64,000 nt of DNA from Cristatella mucedo (lineage: Eukaryota > Bryozoa > Phylactolaemata > Cristatellidae), in NCBI GenBank assembly GCA_009760855.2, contig WPIO01000175.1:62001-126000 (forward strand), in the 5' to 3' direction. Below the pieces are notes generated by a model. It did not search any database. It saw only the letters and a program-made list of their open reading frames with translations, and was not told the DNA's origin. Numbering within the stretch: position 1 is the first letter of the stretch; every line of letters starts with the position of its first letter. The translations under genes were made by a program, and so were the position numbers. This document shows positions 36,598 to 49,200 of the stretch, piece after piece.

Positions 36598-39480
36598 AAT
36601 AATATTAATATTAATAACACTCTTAATAAAGCCCCCTCAGAGAGTTCATTGTCTTCCTTTGCGCTCTACATTTGCAGCAAACGAAACACTATCGAATAGT
36701 TAGAGGTAGCATGTTCGATCAACAACAACAGTAAAATGGTTAAGGATAATATGCTCAAGTTAAGCATGCGAATGTTGTTTGTTGAAGCATGCACAGTGTC
36801 CACACGCATGATCACACAAAGGACGAATCGCAGGGACTCCAAGTGCTGTGATAAGTTGTTAGTTTTTTTCAAATGTGGTCCGGTCATGAGACGTCACGAC
36901 GCAACTTGGGAGTCAGTTTCAGGCTGTGGTACCATACGAACTAAAACCACGGTCGCTAAAGGATTCGAGACTTGTACCAGGTTTGAGTAAACAGTTAGAT
37001 TCCGAGAAGCTGCTGCACGATGGCAGCCTAGTGGATGATTAGATTCATTACGGAGGCTGGAGCCAAAGGATGAAGGGACCTAAAAGTTAGTGACAATACC
37101 TCGAAGCTAATGAGTAATTGAGTAAGTACTTGAGAGTAGATAATCTGACGTTCTAGAGGGCTGGGAGGGATCAAAGGAAAGGTACAACTGAGTGACATCT
37201 ACATTGAAGTGACAGCCTAGATTGCGCTCGACAATCTCATCGGCGATAGAGAGGACAAACAGCAAAAACAACGTAACTAAGCACACATACTTGAGGTACC
37301 CCGCATTTTAGAGGTTTCTCTGATGACTTTTGTCATTGCACATCAATACTCTCAAGTATCGCAACGAGATGGAACCTGGACCTTAGCCATGCAGTGTCAG
37401 TGATGCTTAGGCAAGACGACAGGCACTCAAAAAGAACTTGGCGATCAATGGTATCAAAAGTTACCAAAATTTCAAGCAAAACAAACAGCCAGACTCAATC
37501 GGAGTCTAAATTATTAAGGTCGTTATGCACCCGAAGAAAATGCCACTCTAGTGAGTTATTAGCTCTAAAACTAGACTGAAACTTGCTAGCAAGGTTTGAA
37601 GTTTTGATAACTGAGTTTGTCTCGTCGGCCTTGACTCGTTCCGGAATCTTTTATAGGAGCAGCACAAGAAAGACTGTGCGGAAGTTTCTCAAGTCCTCTT
37701 GGTCTTGAGTTGCTTTCTTGAGTTTTGGCATGACTACAGCCTTTTTGAAAGGTGCTGGTACATGCCCTGAGCCTAATGACATATCGCTGACGATGGCTAT
37801 CCATGGCTGCAGCAGTTTAATGCACTGCAGCAGAATGGCTGTCGGAATATGGTTTAGCGAGCTAGTGTCTTCGGCGATTTACCTTATTTTTTATATTATA
37901 ATTGGAATACTAACTTCTGGACAAGGTCACTAGTGACCTACTTGAATATGGACATTGAGGTCCTGGATGGAATAAAAGGACAGGAATTCGGTGATTATGC
38001 TGCCATCTTACTTATTAACTCCCTGATCCTTCCAATTTTATCGGAAAAAAAGCTGGAGAAGCGATAAGCTAGATCATCACACGGAAGCACGCGCGATGTA
38101 TGGAGTTAACCTGGGAGTGGTTAAGATTTTGAATCGTTAAAATCAGCAATTGTGGATATTCCAGCTTTAATTCGACATCGTTTTGTATAGAAGCTCGACT
38201 TGGGCTTTGTTATGATCAATTGTTATGATTTAAGGGAGACCTCGTATGCCTGTCCATGGACAGTCAGTCCCGATCTTGTGGACGTGTCGTCAAGCTTTCG
38301 CTTAGTAGACTTGACGAATTTAATGTCTGTGTAAACCAGACCGACGTCTGGGCGAGGGAGCACAGTAGGCTTAGTCAGACGTGCAAGCTCGTCGATCAGT
38401 CAGTTAGTGTCACTTCTTTGCAATCTACAAACGATAACAGATTGGGTGGAGGATTTTGCGGCAGGCCAGAAGCAGGAATTCTCGAACGGAGAGCATCGAT
38501 GTCAAGTGTCTTGAGGTTTTGCGATTCACATGTGACTTTAGATGAGGAGGAGGATGGCACACACTGTAGAGTGAATGTGAAGTTGCATCTATTCAAATAA
38601 GCAGGATGTATTAGGAATTCGAGATGACCGACGGCAGCTGTATGCGTAAATTCGGCCGACAGTATGATCCTTGATGAGAGTAGAACGATGCACATGAGCC
38701 ACAGGAGAATGTGAGTCCGTCAGTGCATGAAATTCTGTGCTGAAAGCGTCAGAAAAGGTATGAAAATGAATGTCTAATCACCAATAACTATGAAAGATTT
38801 GTTTCCGGTACTAACAATTTAAATGACAAAAGACACATCAGAGATTAAGGAGGATTTAATACCTTTCGGGCGATCGAAAATTGCCACCATAGTAGCTTGT
38901 GTCCGGCGAAATCAATATGATATATATTTTAAAGACTGCTCCGTATGCACTGCAAATGGTTTGAAGTCGAATTTGGAGCGAGTAAGAACAGCAATTCCAC
39001 CCCCAGTTGCGAATGATCTTGAGATTTGAAGGAAGGAGAAGCCAGTTGGGGTGCCGTCTTTAATTTTTGGGCAGTTTTAGCCAAGTTTCAGTCAACGCGA
39101 GCAAATCAAGACTTTTTTCAGAAATAAGCTCACTAATTACTTGGAGGTTATCGCACATTGAGCAAGGATTCAAAAGAGATGTAAAGTTGGGCCGCCGGAG
39201 TTATAACAGGCCTGACGGCAACTAAATTAGACAGAGATTGGCCGAAACGCTTGAGGGAGAACGTGCAGAGTGGTTCAAGAGAATCCTAGGAATACCAAAC
39301 CTGCGGATAATCAGCTCGCAGCTCCATCCAAGCGAGTGGTGTCTTAGCTCTTAGCTCATGCCCCTGGCAATTGTTTTTCTTAAGAACAAAATGGCCGCAA
39401 CCGTGATGACTGGTAATAACTCGACATACTTTTGATCCTAGTGCAACATGACGAAAATCGGTAACCTACCCGGCTACTAG
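36598..39480 (-). mobile_element. Long family A copy, 5' region to tail
   Basis: Stem-loop and tail at 36600, RT (37100-37760), linker (38040-38420), endonuclease (38450-39060) and 5' region (39180-39480), all on the minus strand with many stops. Together with 26865-30020 it is the best guide to the full order of the element. Confidence 0.8.
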
Positions 39481-39499
39481 CAAAGAAACCCCGACAGGC

Positions 39500-40690
39500 T
39501 TTTCGTTCTCTTTCACTCCTAAATCAATCAAACAGGCAGGCAGAGTTGCTATTGCTACACTCAAGTCCTTCAATTTCAAGCCATTTGAAGCCTCCGAGAA
39601 GTCGTCTTTCAAATCTACTGTTTCAAGTTCACTGGACATCATGCTACCAATAGTGGCAGTAGTCTAATTTCCTCCTGGTACTAAGTCCTCAATTATCTCA
39701 TATTTCTCTTATTTCACTTCAATTTCTAGTTGTAAATTGATACTTCCTCGTTCCTGGGGATTTTAACATTCAGTTTTGATAACTTATCTGATACCTTCAG
39801 CATCACATTTCGTGAACTAATTGACTCTTTTTTACTCAGGCCTCATGTGCAAGACGCAACTCACGTCAAAACTCACATACTTGACAAAATATTCTCGTAC
39901 TGATGCACAATACGATCACCAATTTTTATCAAACTCTGCTTATCGCTTATCTGAGCACTTACAGGTCTGATTTGGTGAACAGCGTGTGCCCTTCTCGTCA
40001 ATTAAAATCACGTATGATTGGTGAATCCACGAGACCCTTGATATCGTTGTTGTCGGTGCGATAATATCTGCTTCATTTTTGCTGCTCTATCCCTAATCTC
40101 TAACCTGATGTCATTATTAGTTTACAATAAAAAAGACGATAGGTGACATGCTCGATGAGATTGGGCCTCTGACTAAGCGCAGTGTTCGCTCTGGCCCAGG
40201 CGGCCTACGTCTTACCACTGACGTTAAACTAGCTTGGTCTACTAAGCGGAAGCTTTAAAAAGCATAAGAATATCAGGACTGACTTCCGTCGACAGGCATA
40301 CGAGGACTATTGTGTGTTTAATGCGTACCAATTTATCCTAGCAAACTCAAAGTCTAGCTTCTACAAAAACATTGTACCTGCGACCCCAGTGAAATCATGT
40401 CCCTCAACTCCATGCAGCACCTCAAGATCTACATTCAAGTACGCCACTAATGACCTTGTTTTCAACCTCGTATCCAAATCAAAAAGGCGAATAGTATTGT
40501 GGACAATATTCCCACTGTCCTGCTTCTACGATGCATAGATCTGCTGCCCGCCATGCATAAATACCGTCATAAATATATCATTAGCCTCATGTAATCTGCC
40601 CAACATCTTTCCAAAAGGCTGTAGTCCGGCCACTATTCAAGAAAGAAACACTGGGCCAAGAGAACTTGAAAAAACTTAGCCCTGACTTCC
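39500..40690 (+). mobile_element. Family A copy, 5' flank to start of RT
   Basis: Endonuclease and linker on the plus strand (CACTCAAGTCCTTCAATTTC; CGCACTGTGCG-like region at 40180; SKRRIVLWTIFPLS near 40480), ending at the first RT block. It lies head to head with the preceding copy. Confidence 0.75.
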
Positions 40691-40960
40691 TTCCACCGTT
40701 GGCGAGATGACTGGTGCTCCAGAAGAACTTGATTATTGATGGTATCAAAAAGCTGCCGAAAGATCAAGCAAAAGATGCAGAGAGAATTAACCTAAGTTTG
40801 CATTCCTACGTAGGTCATTATACACCCGAAGCAATGCCGGCTATGTGTAGTGATTATCTTTAAAACTAGACTGGAACTTACTAGCTAGGTTCGACGTTTC
40901 CACTCAAGTTCATTCGGTCTGCATCAACTCGTTGCAGGGTTTTTCAATGATGATACTCTG
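40690..40960 (-). mobile_element. Inverted family A RT segment
   Basis: Minus-strand sequence (ATTGATGGTATCAAAAAG at the 3' side; CAACTCGTTGCAGG at the 5' side) that is the next part of the element after the plus-strand segment, but turned round. Confidence 0.65.
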
Positions 40961-41021
40961 CAGTCACTGGCGGACGGATGTAAAAGTGCTTTATTGTCAG
41001 TGGTGCAAATACCTCATGGCA

Positions 41022-41205
41022 ATCTTAAAAGAAATGCCAGCTAATCGAACAGCCTCTTTTTGCAGTGGTAGAAGAGCATTTGTTGCTATATCAACCGCTT
41101 GCAGCTGTGATAAAGGATCGCCCACGACAGGATTCGAACCCACGACCTTGGAACCGATGTCGCGAAAAGCAACCACCTTACCTAGTGAACCATCGCGGCT
41201 CATCG
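41022..41205 (-). mobile_element. tRNA-derived SINE, copy 2
   Basis: Minus-strand head with B box (GGTTCGAATCC, about 41131-41141) and body matching copy 1. The frame at 41278-40997 is only this SINE read through. Confidence 0.82.
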
Positions 41206-41727
41206 TAAGCATCAAGCCGATCTGGACTGGCCACCCCAATTCCGTAGCTTCCAAATTTTTCACGGTACTATTACTCACTTCTATCAGTTACTTCGCACTC
41301 TTTTATCAGCCTACGTTAGCTGTAATGCCTCTTACCATACACCGTTCTTGGACGAGAAGTCGAGAAGCTATGCTTCCAACCAACCCAGATTATTTGGTGA
41401 ACCTGACTTTTAGTTATTACCAAACCAAACTGGGAAATTCTAAAATAACCCATCTTCTCAGCAAGGAATTGAAAAACTTTGTTTCCAGTACATGTAAAGT
41501 GCCTATAAAAAGACTCCTTGCATTGTAAATAGACATTTTATACCGTTTCACAACCATCTGTGTTGTTCATTCATACATGGAAATGCGCTAGTGCAATGTA
41601 GCTAGTGCAATCTAGCTTACAATGACGAATAGATCAAGGTCGTGAAAGAATGACACTACCTATGCAGTGGGCTTTACCTTCGAATTAATTCAGCAAGCAC
41701 GTGAAACCTAACGCGTTCGAAATACTT
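41206..41727. other. Downstream of the TRP stop codon; 3' UTR candidate
   Basis: Follows the channel gene's stop on the minus strand. I see no clear AATAAA close to the stop and no other gene. A plus-strand frame (40932-41528) crosses the SINE and lacks motifs. Confidence 0.4.
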
Positions 41728-43223
41728 TCAGGCTGCATCATGTTCAGCTGCACTAACTGTTGCCTTCCTGTGTGACATGACTGCCGATAGCGGCTGTTTT
41801 CGCTCATTTGCTATAAGCAGATCCAAACGTTCTTTTAGCTCCACCATAGTGTGCTCCAGCCTATCAGAGGTGACTGCAAGTGAGTCCAAGCGACTAGAGA
41901 TGGCAGCGAGCGAGCACTGCTCACTGTTTCCATCTGAACTACTGTCGTCGCGACACTTGGCGACCTTTAGATAGAATCGCTCGTGCTGAGAAGACGAGTT
42001 CCTGACAATCTCTTTGTTTAGCAGCTTGCGTAGCATATTTCCCACAAACGGAAAGTGGTTCTCGATATTCAGTGCATGCCGAAGAGAGTTAATGCGCCAC
42101 ATCAGACGGTGGCGGCGGTATATGGACGAATATGAGTCGTTCATGATGGCGACTAGCAAATTGACGAGCAAAATGTTAAGCAGCAGGATGTATGACACAA
42201 ACATTGTCAAGAGAACGACCGAATCTTTGCCGTGCCTTTCAAACTCTTCGTGCTGAACCTTATAGAAGTCATCCATACCGATCAGCCAGTTGAACACCTT
42301 GAAGAACGTCGAGCCAATAGACTGACTTCGAAGGCTCGGGATGGCCAGTGTAAGTACCTGGAAGGCGTACGAGTAGCCGACCAGAAGAGAAACAAACACG
42401 AAAGCGAACTTGAGAAAGTCCTTCAGCACGATTTGCTGAAGAACGAGCGAGAAGTGATGAACTCCTTGTATGCCCTGAGTGAAGTTGATTGTGTACAACC
42501 ACCCGCTGATCATAACGACCGCCAGCACGTAGTCCTGGTGACAGTCGCCAATAGCATGCAGTATGAACCATACAACGGCCATCCACGAGAACGCCACACC
42601 GACCAGCCAATAAGTTGCTACATCGATCACCTCCAGATGGCGAAACTGTTGAATCAGCTGACTACATAAACTTCGAGAGGTACTGGCCCTCCCTAATGAC
42701 CTGAGTGCAGACAGTGACTGGAGTCGCCGCTCTAAGTACGATGCACAGTACGTCACATCAGAGATGATTATGAGGCAGGGCCAAATTAGCAGAAAACCAC
42801 TTGATCCCGTTGTTGACGGAGGTCGTCGAATAGATAGAGAAGACGTTATCGATGAAGTTTCATTAGCCCCGTATGCACAGCTCAGATCCAACACCATTGT
42901 CATCTGCAGTGAGAATTCGCTGAATACTGCCATATAGACCACGTGTGCAATCATTAGGACAGCATAGATGTACTTGTACGGTTCCCAATAATCCTTTGTG
43001 ATTTCGCTTATGGGCGTGATGTCTAATAACTGCCATCTCTGCTCGCTTAAGTGGTCTCGTGTGTCAACTATAAGTTCAACTAGAGACCGCTTAGCTGAAT
43101 TTTTACGGAATTTTGTCTTAGTGATTTCGACGTAAGCCGACTTTGCGTTGTAGAAGGCCATCCACTCAGCATCCGAAGCCAAAGGCGAGTATTCTTTCTT
43201 GGTGGTTGTCGTCACGATTCGAT
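41728..43223 (-). CDS. TRP channel exon 8: six-segment channel domain and C-terminus
   Basis: Acceptor TTTTTTTTTCTCTTAG; stop codon at 41730-41728. Counting from the GTG at 43215, S1 is about residues 82-103, S2 140-158, S3 200-220, S4 228-245, S5 265-290, pore helix 300-312 with G-M-D-D at 313-316, and S6 333-358 ([19 protein letters not shown], the typical TRP S6 with the Asn-Leu-Leu core). After S6 comes a helix with a Trp and basic residues, in the place of the TRP helix, and a predicted coiled coil at about 435-470. There is a possible N-glycosylation site (NET, residue 118) in the S1-S2 loop. C-terminal coiled coils are a TRPA trait; the G-M-D-D resembles the TRPV filter more, so the subclass stays open. 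Confidence 0.9.
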
Positions 43224-46200
43224 CTAAGAGAAAAAAAAATGTTCTTTTAAAAAAGTTTTCATTAAAATAGCCATTACTATGACTTCAGTGCTAGAAGCAG
43301 CCGACAAGGTACACTGCTAACTCCTCTCAATAGCTAAGTCGGTTGCTTCTAGATTGCACCAGGTGTCCTAATGAACAGCAGCTAAAAGGAAAATTTTTTC
43401 TCGCGCTCCCACTAGTTTTGTAACGCTTAAACTCATATAATATTCCTTTCTTTGCTAAAGGTTATATCTTGCTTTTCATTAACGTTTGGTTATTGCGTCT
43501 CGGGAATCGAGTTTTGAGTATCCGACTAGACATATGATTCTCTCGGTACACAGTATAAAAGCCAAGTTATTCTTATTCTTCTAAATGCTTCATTTGTTTT
43601 CTCTCCCCCTTTTCCCCTATTTCCGCTCGTCTAAGTATCCCTATCTCTCACTGCCTATTTTCTCAATCCCTATTTCTAGCTGCGCCTATCCTTAATTTGC
43701 TCTATATCTTATTATATCTATATATTATTATAGTATTTTATATATTATATCTTATATCTATATCTAAATCTTATCGTTATCTCTAGCTTGCACTCTCACT
43801 CTCACGCTGTTTCCTCTTGCTATTGCCATCTCTTGTACTTTCTGCGCCTCTTTAAACTTTACTCTCCTTCTTACATTCTCACTTTTTCGTATCTCGTCTC
43901 TCCCGCTCTCTATCTCTGTTTCTCTTTGCTTTAGCTCTATGCAATCTCTCCAACTCTCCCTCTATCTCCTACTGTCTATTTATCTCCTACTCTCCTAGCT
44001 CTTTGTCTCTTATCCAGCATGCTCTTTCTCTATACCTTTCTCTCACACGCTCCTCTCTTTCTGTTAAATAATCTTTAAATTTTTGTCTTGCGAATTAGAC
44101 AACATCCTCATAATTTAAGTATCGCTTTTGGCTTGTTTTAGACATCAACCCAACTTTCGCAGGTTGCTGTCCTTCAGATAGGTGAGTGGAAGCTAACTAG
44201 CCTTAATTTGAAGCATATTCTATACAAATCTCTTTGGCGTTGAATAGATTAACAATTCGCGTATAGGCAGGCCGTTCATGTACAAACAACGTGGTGAATT
44301 AAGGTTTGCTTGTTGCAGTGGCGATAAATTTGGCATCTAAAATATCAACGAAGCGAAGATCGAGTGCTTGTTCAGCTGAACAAACAGTAGCACAGCAAGG
44401 CTACATCAACGAGAAAGTTATATAGCTCAAATGATCGAAACCTCAATTGCTCAAAAGACAAACCCTCATAATGTGTAGGCACAATTCGAAGTTCATTGGG
44501 CGTCATGCCACAGTCGAGCAGGGCGGCCTGCCTGAGTGGAGAACATGTGTCTGGAACTATGTCAGTTACGTCGTAGTAAACGGCATCTGTGTCCCTGCAT
44601 TCAAGATCCTCTGGCTGAAGGCAGAACACGTCCGGCACAGCTAGGAGGGAAGCCAGCAACTGGGCGCATGCTCCTCCACACTACAATGCAGCGAGGTGCA
44701 CTATTACCAATAATTGCAGACGAGCATGTGAATCGCGAAACCTCGAGACCCTTGACATCGATGCTGTCCGTGCGAATAGAGAATGTGAGAATATCTGCTT
44801 CACCTCTCCTGCTTAGTCCGCCCTCCGATCTGTCGTCATTGGTAGATAGCTACAACACGACACTAGCTGACACGCTTGACGAGTTTGCACCCCTGACAAA
44901 GCGCACTGTGCGCCCCCGCCCAGATGGCCTATAGTTTGCCACAAACATTTATCTAGCCAGGTAAACTAAGTGAAAGCTTGACAAAGCATACAACATATCT
45001 GGACTGAATGTCGATTGACAGGCATATGAAGACCCCTGTAGGTCGTACCAATCGATCCTAGCCAAGGCGAAGTCTAGCTTCTTCAGAAATAATATTGAAT
45101 CATAGATGCACGATCCAAAAATGCAGATGTCGACAATAAGCCATCTCCTAAACCACTCCCGGGTTACCTCCTTACCTGATGATCATTGTGATGATCAAGC
45201 CGATCGCTTTTCTCGATTCTTTGTGCGGAAGATAAACAAGATCAGGGGATCCATCCCTGCGATGACGGGATCTCCACTAGAATGGTGTTCCCCGAGTCCT
45301 GGCTTCACCTCAATGTCTAAATTTAAGCAGGTCACTAGTGATCTAGTCCTGAAGTTCGTGTCTCAATCAAAGAAGACAACAAGTCCTCTGGACCCTATTC
45401 CCAATGTCATGCTCATATGTTGCATTGATCTGCTGATGCCATGCATAACTAACATCATTAATATGTCATTAGCCTCAGGTCATGTCCTAGCACCTTTCAA
45501 AAAAGTTGTAGTCAGGCCACTTCTCAAGAACTCGACACTAGACTAAGAGAACTTAAGCAACTACCGCCCAGTCTCCCTTCTACCATTCCTATCAAAGACA
45601 CTCGCACGGGTCGTGGTGGACCAGCTAAACTCATAAATGAAACTTCACTCCTTGCTAGTAAGTTCCAGTCTGGCTTTAGAGCTAGTCACTCCACAGAGTC
45701 AGCCTTGGCTAGGCTATACAACAACCTACTTAGGAATGCTGACATGGATTAAGTGTCTCTGCTTGTTTTGCTTAATCTTGCGGCAACTTTTGATACCATT
45801 GATCACAAAGCTCTTCTAGAGCACCTCTCATCTCGCCTGGGCATTACTGGCACTGCCCTGCAGTGGTTCAGGTCCTATCTCAGTGGGTGACTCCAGAGTA
45901 TTGACGTGAATGGACACAGATCATCTGAGGTACCTCTAAAATTGAACGTACCTCAGAGCTCCGTGCTAGGTCCAGTTCTTTTCACGGTTTATAATCTGCC
46001 TCTTGCTGATGTGATTGCCAAGCACAATCTAGGCTTTCACTTCTATGCGGATGACACTCAGTTGTACCTTTGCTTTGATCCCTCCCAGCCTTCGAGCCCC
46101 TCAAATTGTCTCAACTAACTTGTTGCATGTATTGAAGACTTCCTCACATGGATGGCACCAAATTTTTAAAACCAAAGAACGATAAAACTAAATTACTAGT

Positions 46201-49200
46201 TATGGGCAAACCCACTGTGATTCACGAATTGGAAAGGCTAAAACTCAAAATTGGCTCTGCCAGCATATCTCCTGCTGAATCAGCTCGAAATCTAGGTGTC
46301 ATATTCCAAAGCGACCTCTCGTTAGACGACCATATCAGCTCCACAGTCAAATCTGCCTAATTTCAGCTTCATAAAATTGCTAAAATTTGGTCTCGTTTAG
46401 ATAAGGATACCACGTCCAAGTTGGTCCATGCATTCGTGACATCCCGTCTCGACTTCTGCAACTCACTACTTACTGGCCTACCGGCATGTGCGATCAGGCG
46501 ATTGCAGCTAGTGCAAAACTCCACAGCTATGCTTGTCTTTCCTGAGCTTCGCAGTTGCCACATTACATTACATATTACTCCACTTCTCGCCGACCTGCAC
46601 TGGTTAACAGTCGAGCAACGGATCGACTTCAAGATTTTGTCGGTAACTTTTATGTCACTTCATTCTTTGGCTCCAGCCTATCTCGCAGATATACTCCCCC
46701 ATCAGGCCAAGCATAATACTGCCCGCTTGTCGGAATCCAACAGTCTACAAATACCTCGTACAAACCTCAAATCCTTTGGAGACCGTGCATTTAGTTCGTA
46801 TGCTCTTAATGACTAGAACTTCCTCCCGACCTGCGACAGAACATCCCCGGAACTGACCACACTTAAGAAGAATTTTAAAACACACCTATTTAGGACAGCA
46901 TTTTGTGGGTCCCTATGATTATTCCTTGATGTGCTTATGCGTGCTGACAATGTGGATACTTCTACTAACCACATTTGCATGCTGACCCGGTGCATGTCTC
47001 CCATAACCACGTTATTTATTTTGTTTGTTTATCAATTATGATTTTACTCACCATTCAATTGCATTTCCCTTTGCAGCAAATGTAAAACGCTTAGAGAGAC
47101 ATTGAGTTCTCTGTGGGTGCTTTATCAAGTGTATTATTATTATTATTATTATGAGATGCATGCTTAAATTGCATATATCACATTACCAGGGAACAGATTG
47201 CATGAACCCTATAAATAGACTGTAGGTTAAAAATGCTGACCCTATGCATGTCACCTCTAACCATGTTGTTCTTGGTGTCCTTGAGCTCGCTACCATTAAC
47301 CATTCGAGCATGCTACCTTTGCATAAAATTGACAATGCCTTGAAAGAGATTAAGTTCTCTGAGGCCACTGCGTGCATTTTTTTATTACTTGGACAAAAAG
47401 GTGAATGCTGTTAACTGTAAGTTGTGCCAAGCTCGTTGCTCAGCATCAAACGATTGTGAACAAGTTCTTTCAAAATTATGATTATCTAATTTTTCATAGT
47501 GAGTTTTTTTATCTGGCAAAGCAAAACATCTATAGCTATAAATAGAACAACGAATGCTAAATAACTTTAAGGTTTCTGCTTCATTGTGCTTCCTTTGCTG
47601 CAAATGAAATTGCCTAGGAAGACATTGAGTTCTCTGAGAGCACTATATCAAATGTATTATTAATATTATTATCATTGTTATCATCATCCCCATTTTTTAA
47701 AGTATAAACAAACCTAAAAAAAACTCAGAAATAGGCAAGGAAAGCAAGGCCCTCCAAAAACAGTCAGCCAGTGTGTCATATTAAGCCCCTGCATGCTATT
47801 TGTGAGCTTAATCGTTTGGAATCACATTTCATTTGATGATTACATCAGCACCGCAGTGACATCTATATGCCTGCTATCGGCTAGGTAAACTCCAAAAATA
47901 TTGGGCTTGCTGAGATTAAGATTGTCTAACCATGCTGGTCCATGCATGGAAGACTTTGCGTCTAGACATCTGTAACTCACCTCTTGCATTCTTATGCCTC
48001 TCACATTTAACCCTCGCTTGCAATAGATTCGTCGCTTTGCAATTAGGCTTTCACGTTTTCGGTGCAGAGCTCAGATTACTGCATTCCCCTTATTCGTGGT
48101 CCTCTGGAATGGGCCGTTAACTATCAATCTGGTGCAAAACGCCTCATATTGTCTGGCCTTTTGTCAAGGACGAGGCTGCCGCTTTCGTCTGAGCTTCACA
48201 TAACTTCCATATCAACCATCGCCTCGACTGCAATATTCTCACTCTGGTTGCTTGCAAGTCACTTGAACCCGCATGCAGCAGCCTAAATCTCTTACCTCCT
48301 CGTTCTTCCAGTGTGTTCTACCAGAGCTCTTCGGCTCCAAGCCGTCTTGCCGCACTTCGCACTAGATCAAAATCGTTTACTGAGTGTACCTTGACCTTGC
48401 CTACTCGGACAGTCTGCCATGTTCTTTCACCTTCGGCGTCGCCATCAGCATCAGAATTTGCATCATTTTGATTTCAGCTAATGTAATGCAATGTAATGTA
48501 ATGTATCTCCGTCTGTAACTCCACAAAGTCATAAAGACTATGTGGGTGTTACGCAGGAGAGTTTTGTATAGCGCACTCACGGCCTAAGCGGCTTTCGGTA
48601 CGCATTCGGTAGCCAACAGACTTCGTCTCACGCAACAAAGAGAAAGTGGGAAGCACAGCAGAGTCAGGAGAGCAATTGAGGTAATGAGTAGCATGGAAGT
48701 AGCAGCTCGGGACCGCTGAAAAGGATGTGCCATAGTCGGCAGTAGGAGAGTAGTTGTCGTTGCGTAAGAAAGATTTGCCTCTCAGATTTTGCTACGCCTG
48801 GAAGTCCGTGCGTGCGTACGTGTGTGTGTGTGCATGTCCGTTTTCGTGTGCTTGTGCTTGTGCGTGTGTGTGTGCATGTCCGTTTTCGTGTGCTTGTGCT
48901 TGTGCGTGTGTGTGTGTGTGTGCATGTCCGTTTTCGTGTGCTTGTGCTTGTGCGTGTGCGTGTGCGTGTGCGTGTGCCTGTGCGTTTGCCTGTGTGAGTG
49001 CATGCGTGTGTGCGGGCTCATGTGTTTGGAAGTGCGTATTTGCTTTTCTGTACTTTTCGAAGCATGCTACCCCAAATCTTGCTCAGTCTTTCTAAATCTG
49101 CGAAAGGTTTCAGTAAGCATATTGCGATGGGTACGAATGTAGAAAATACTGAGACTAAATGCCGTGGCTTTAGGTTTTCTTATAAATGTCTTCCAGACAG

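Noticed and set aside
42014-42669. Antisense frames of 80-145 codons over the TRP membrane exon
   Set aside because: Shadows of the real minus-strand exon with no independent motifs.
48754-49142. Cys/Val-rich frames through the TG repeat, like a small cysteine-rich protein
   Set aside because: All registers on both strands are open because of the (TG)n composition; no start context, signal peptide or conserved spacing.
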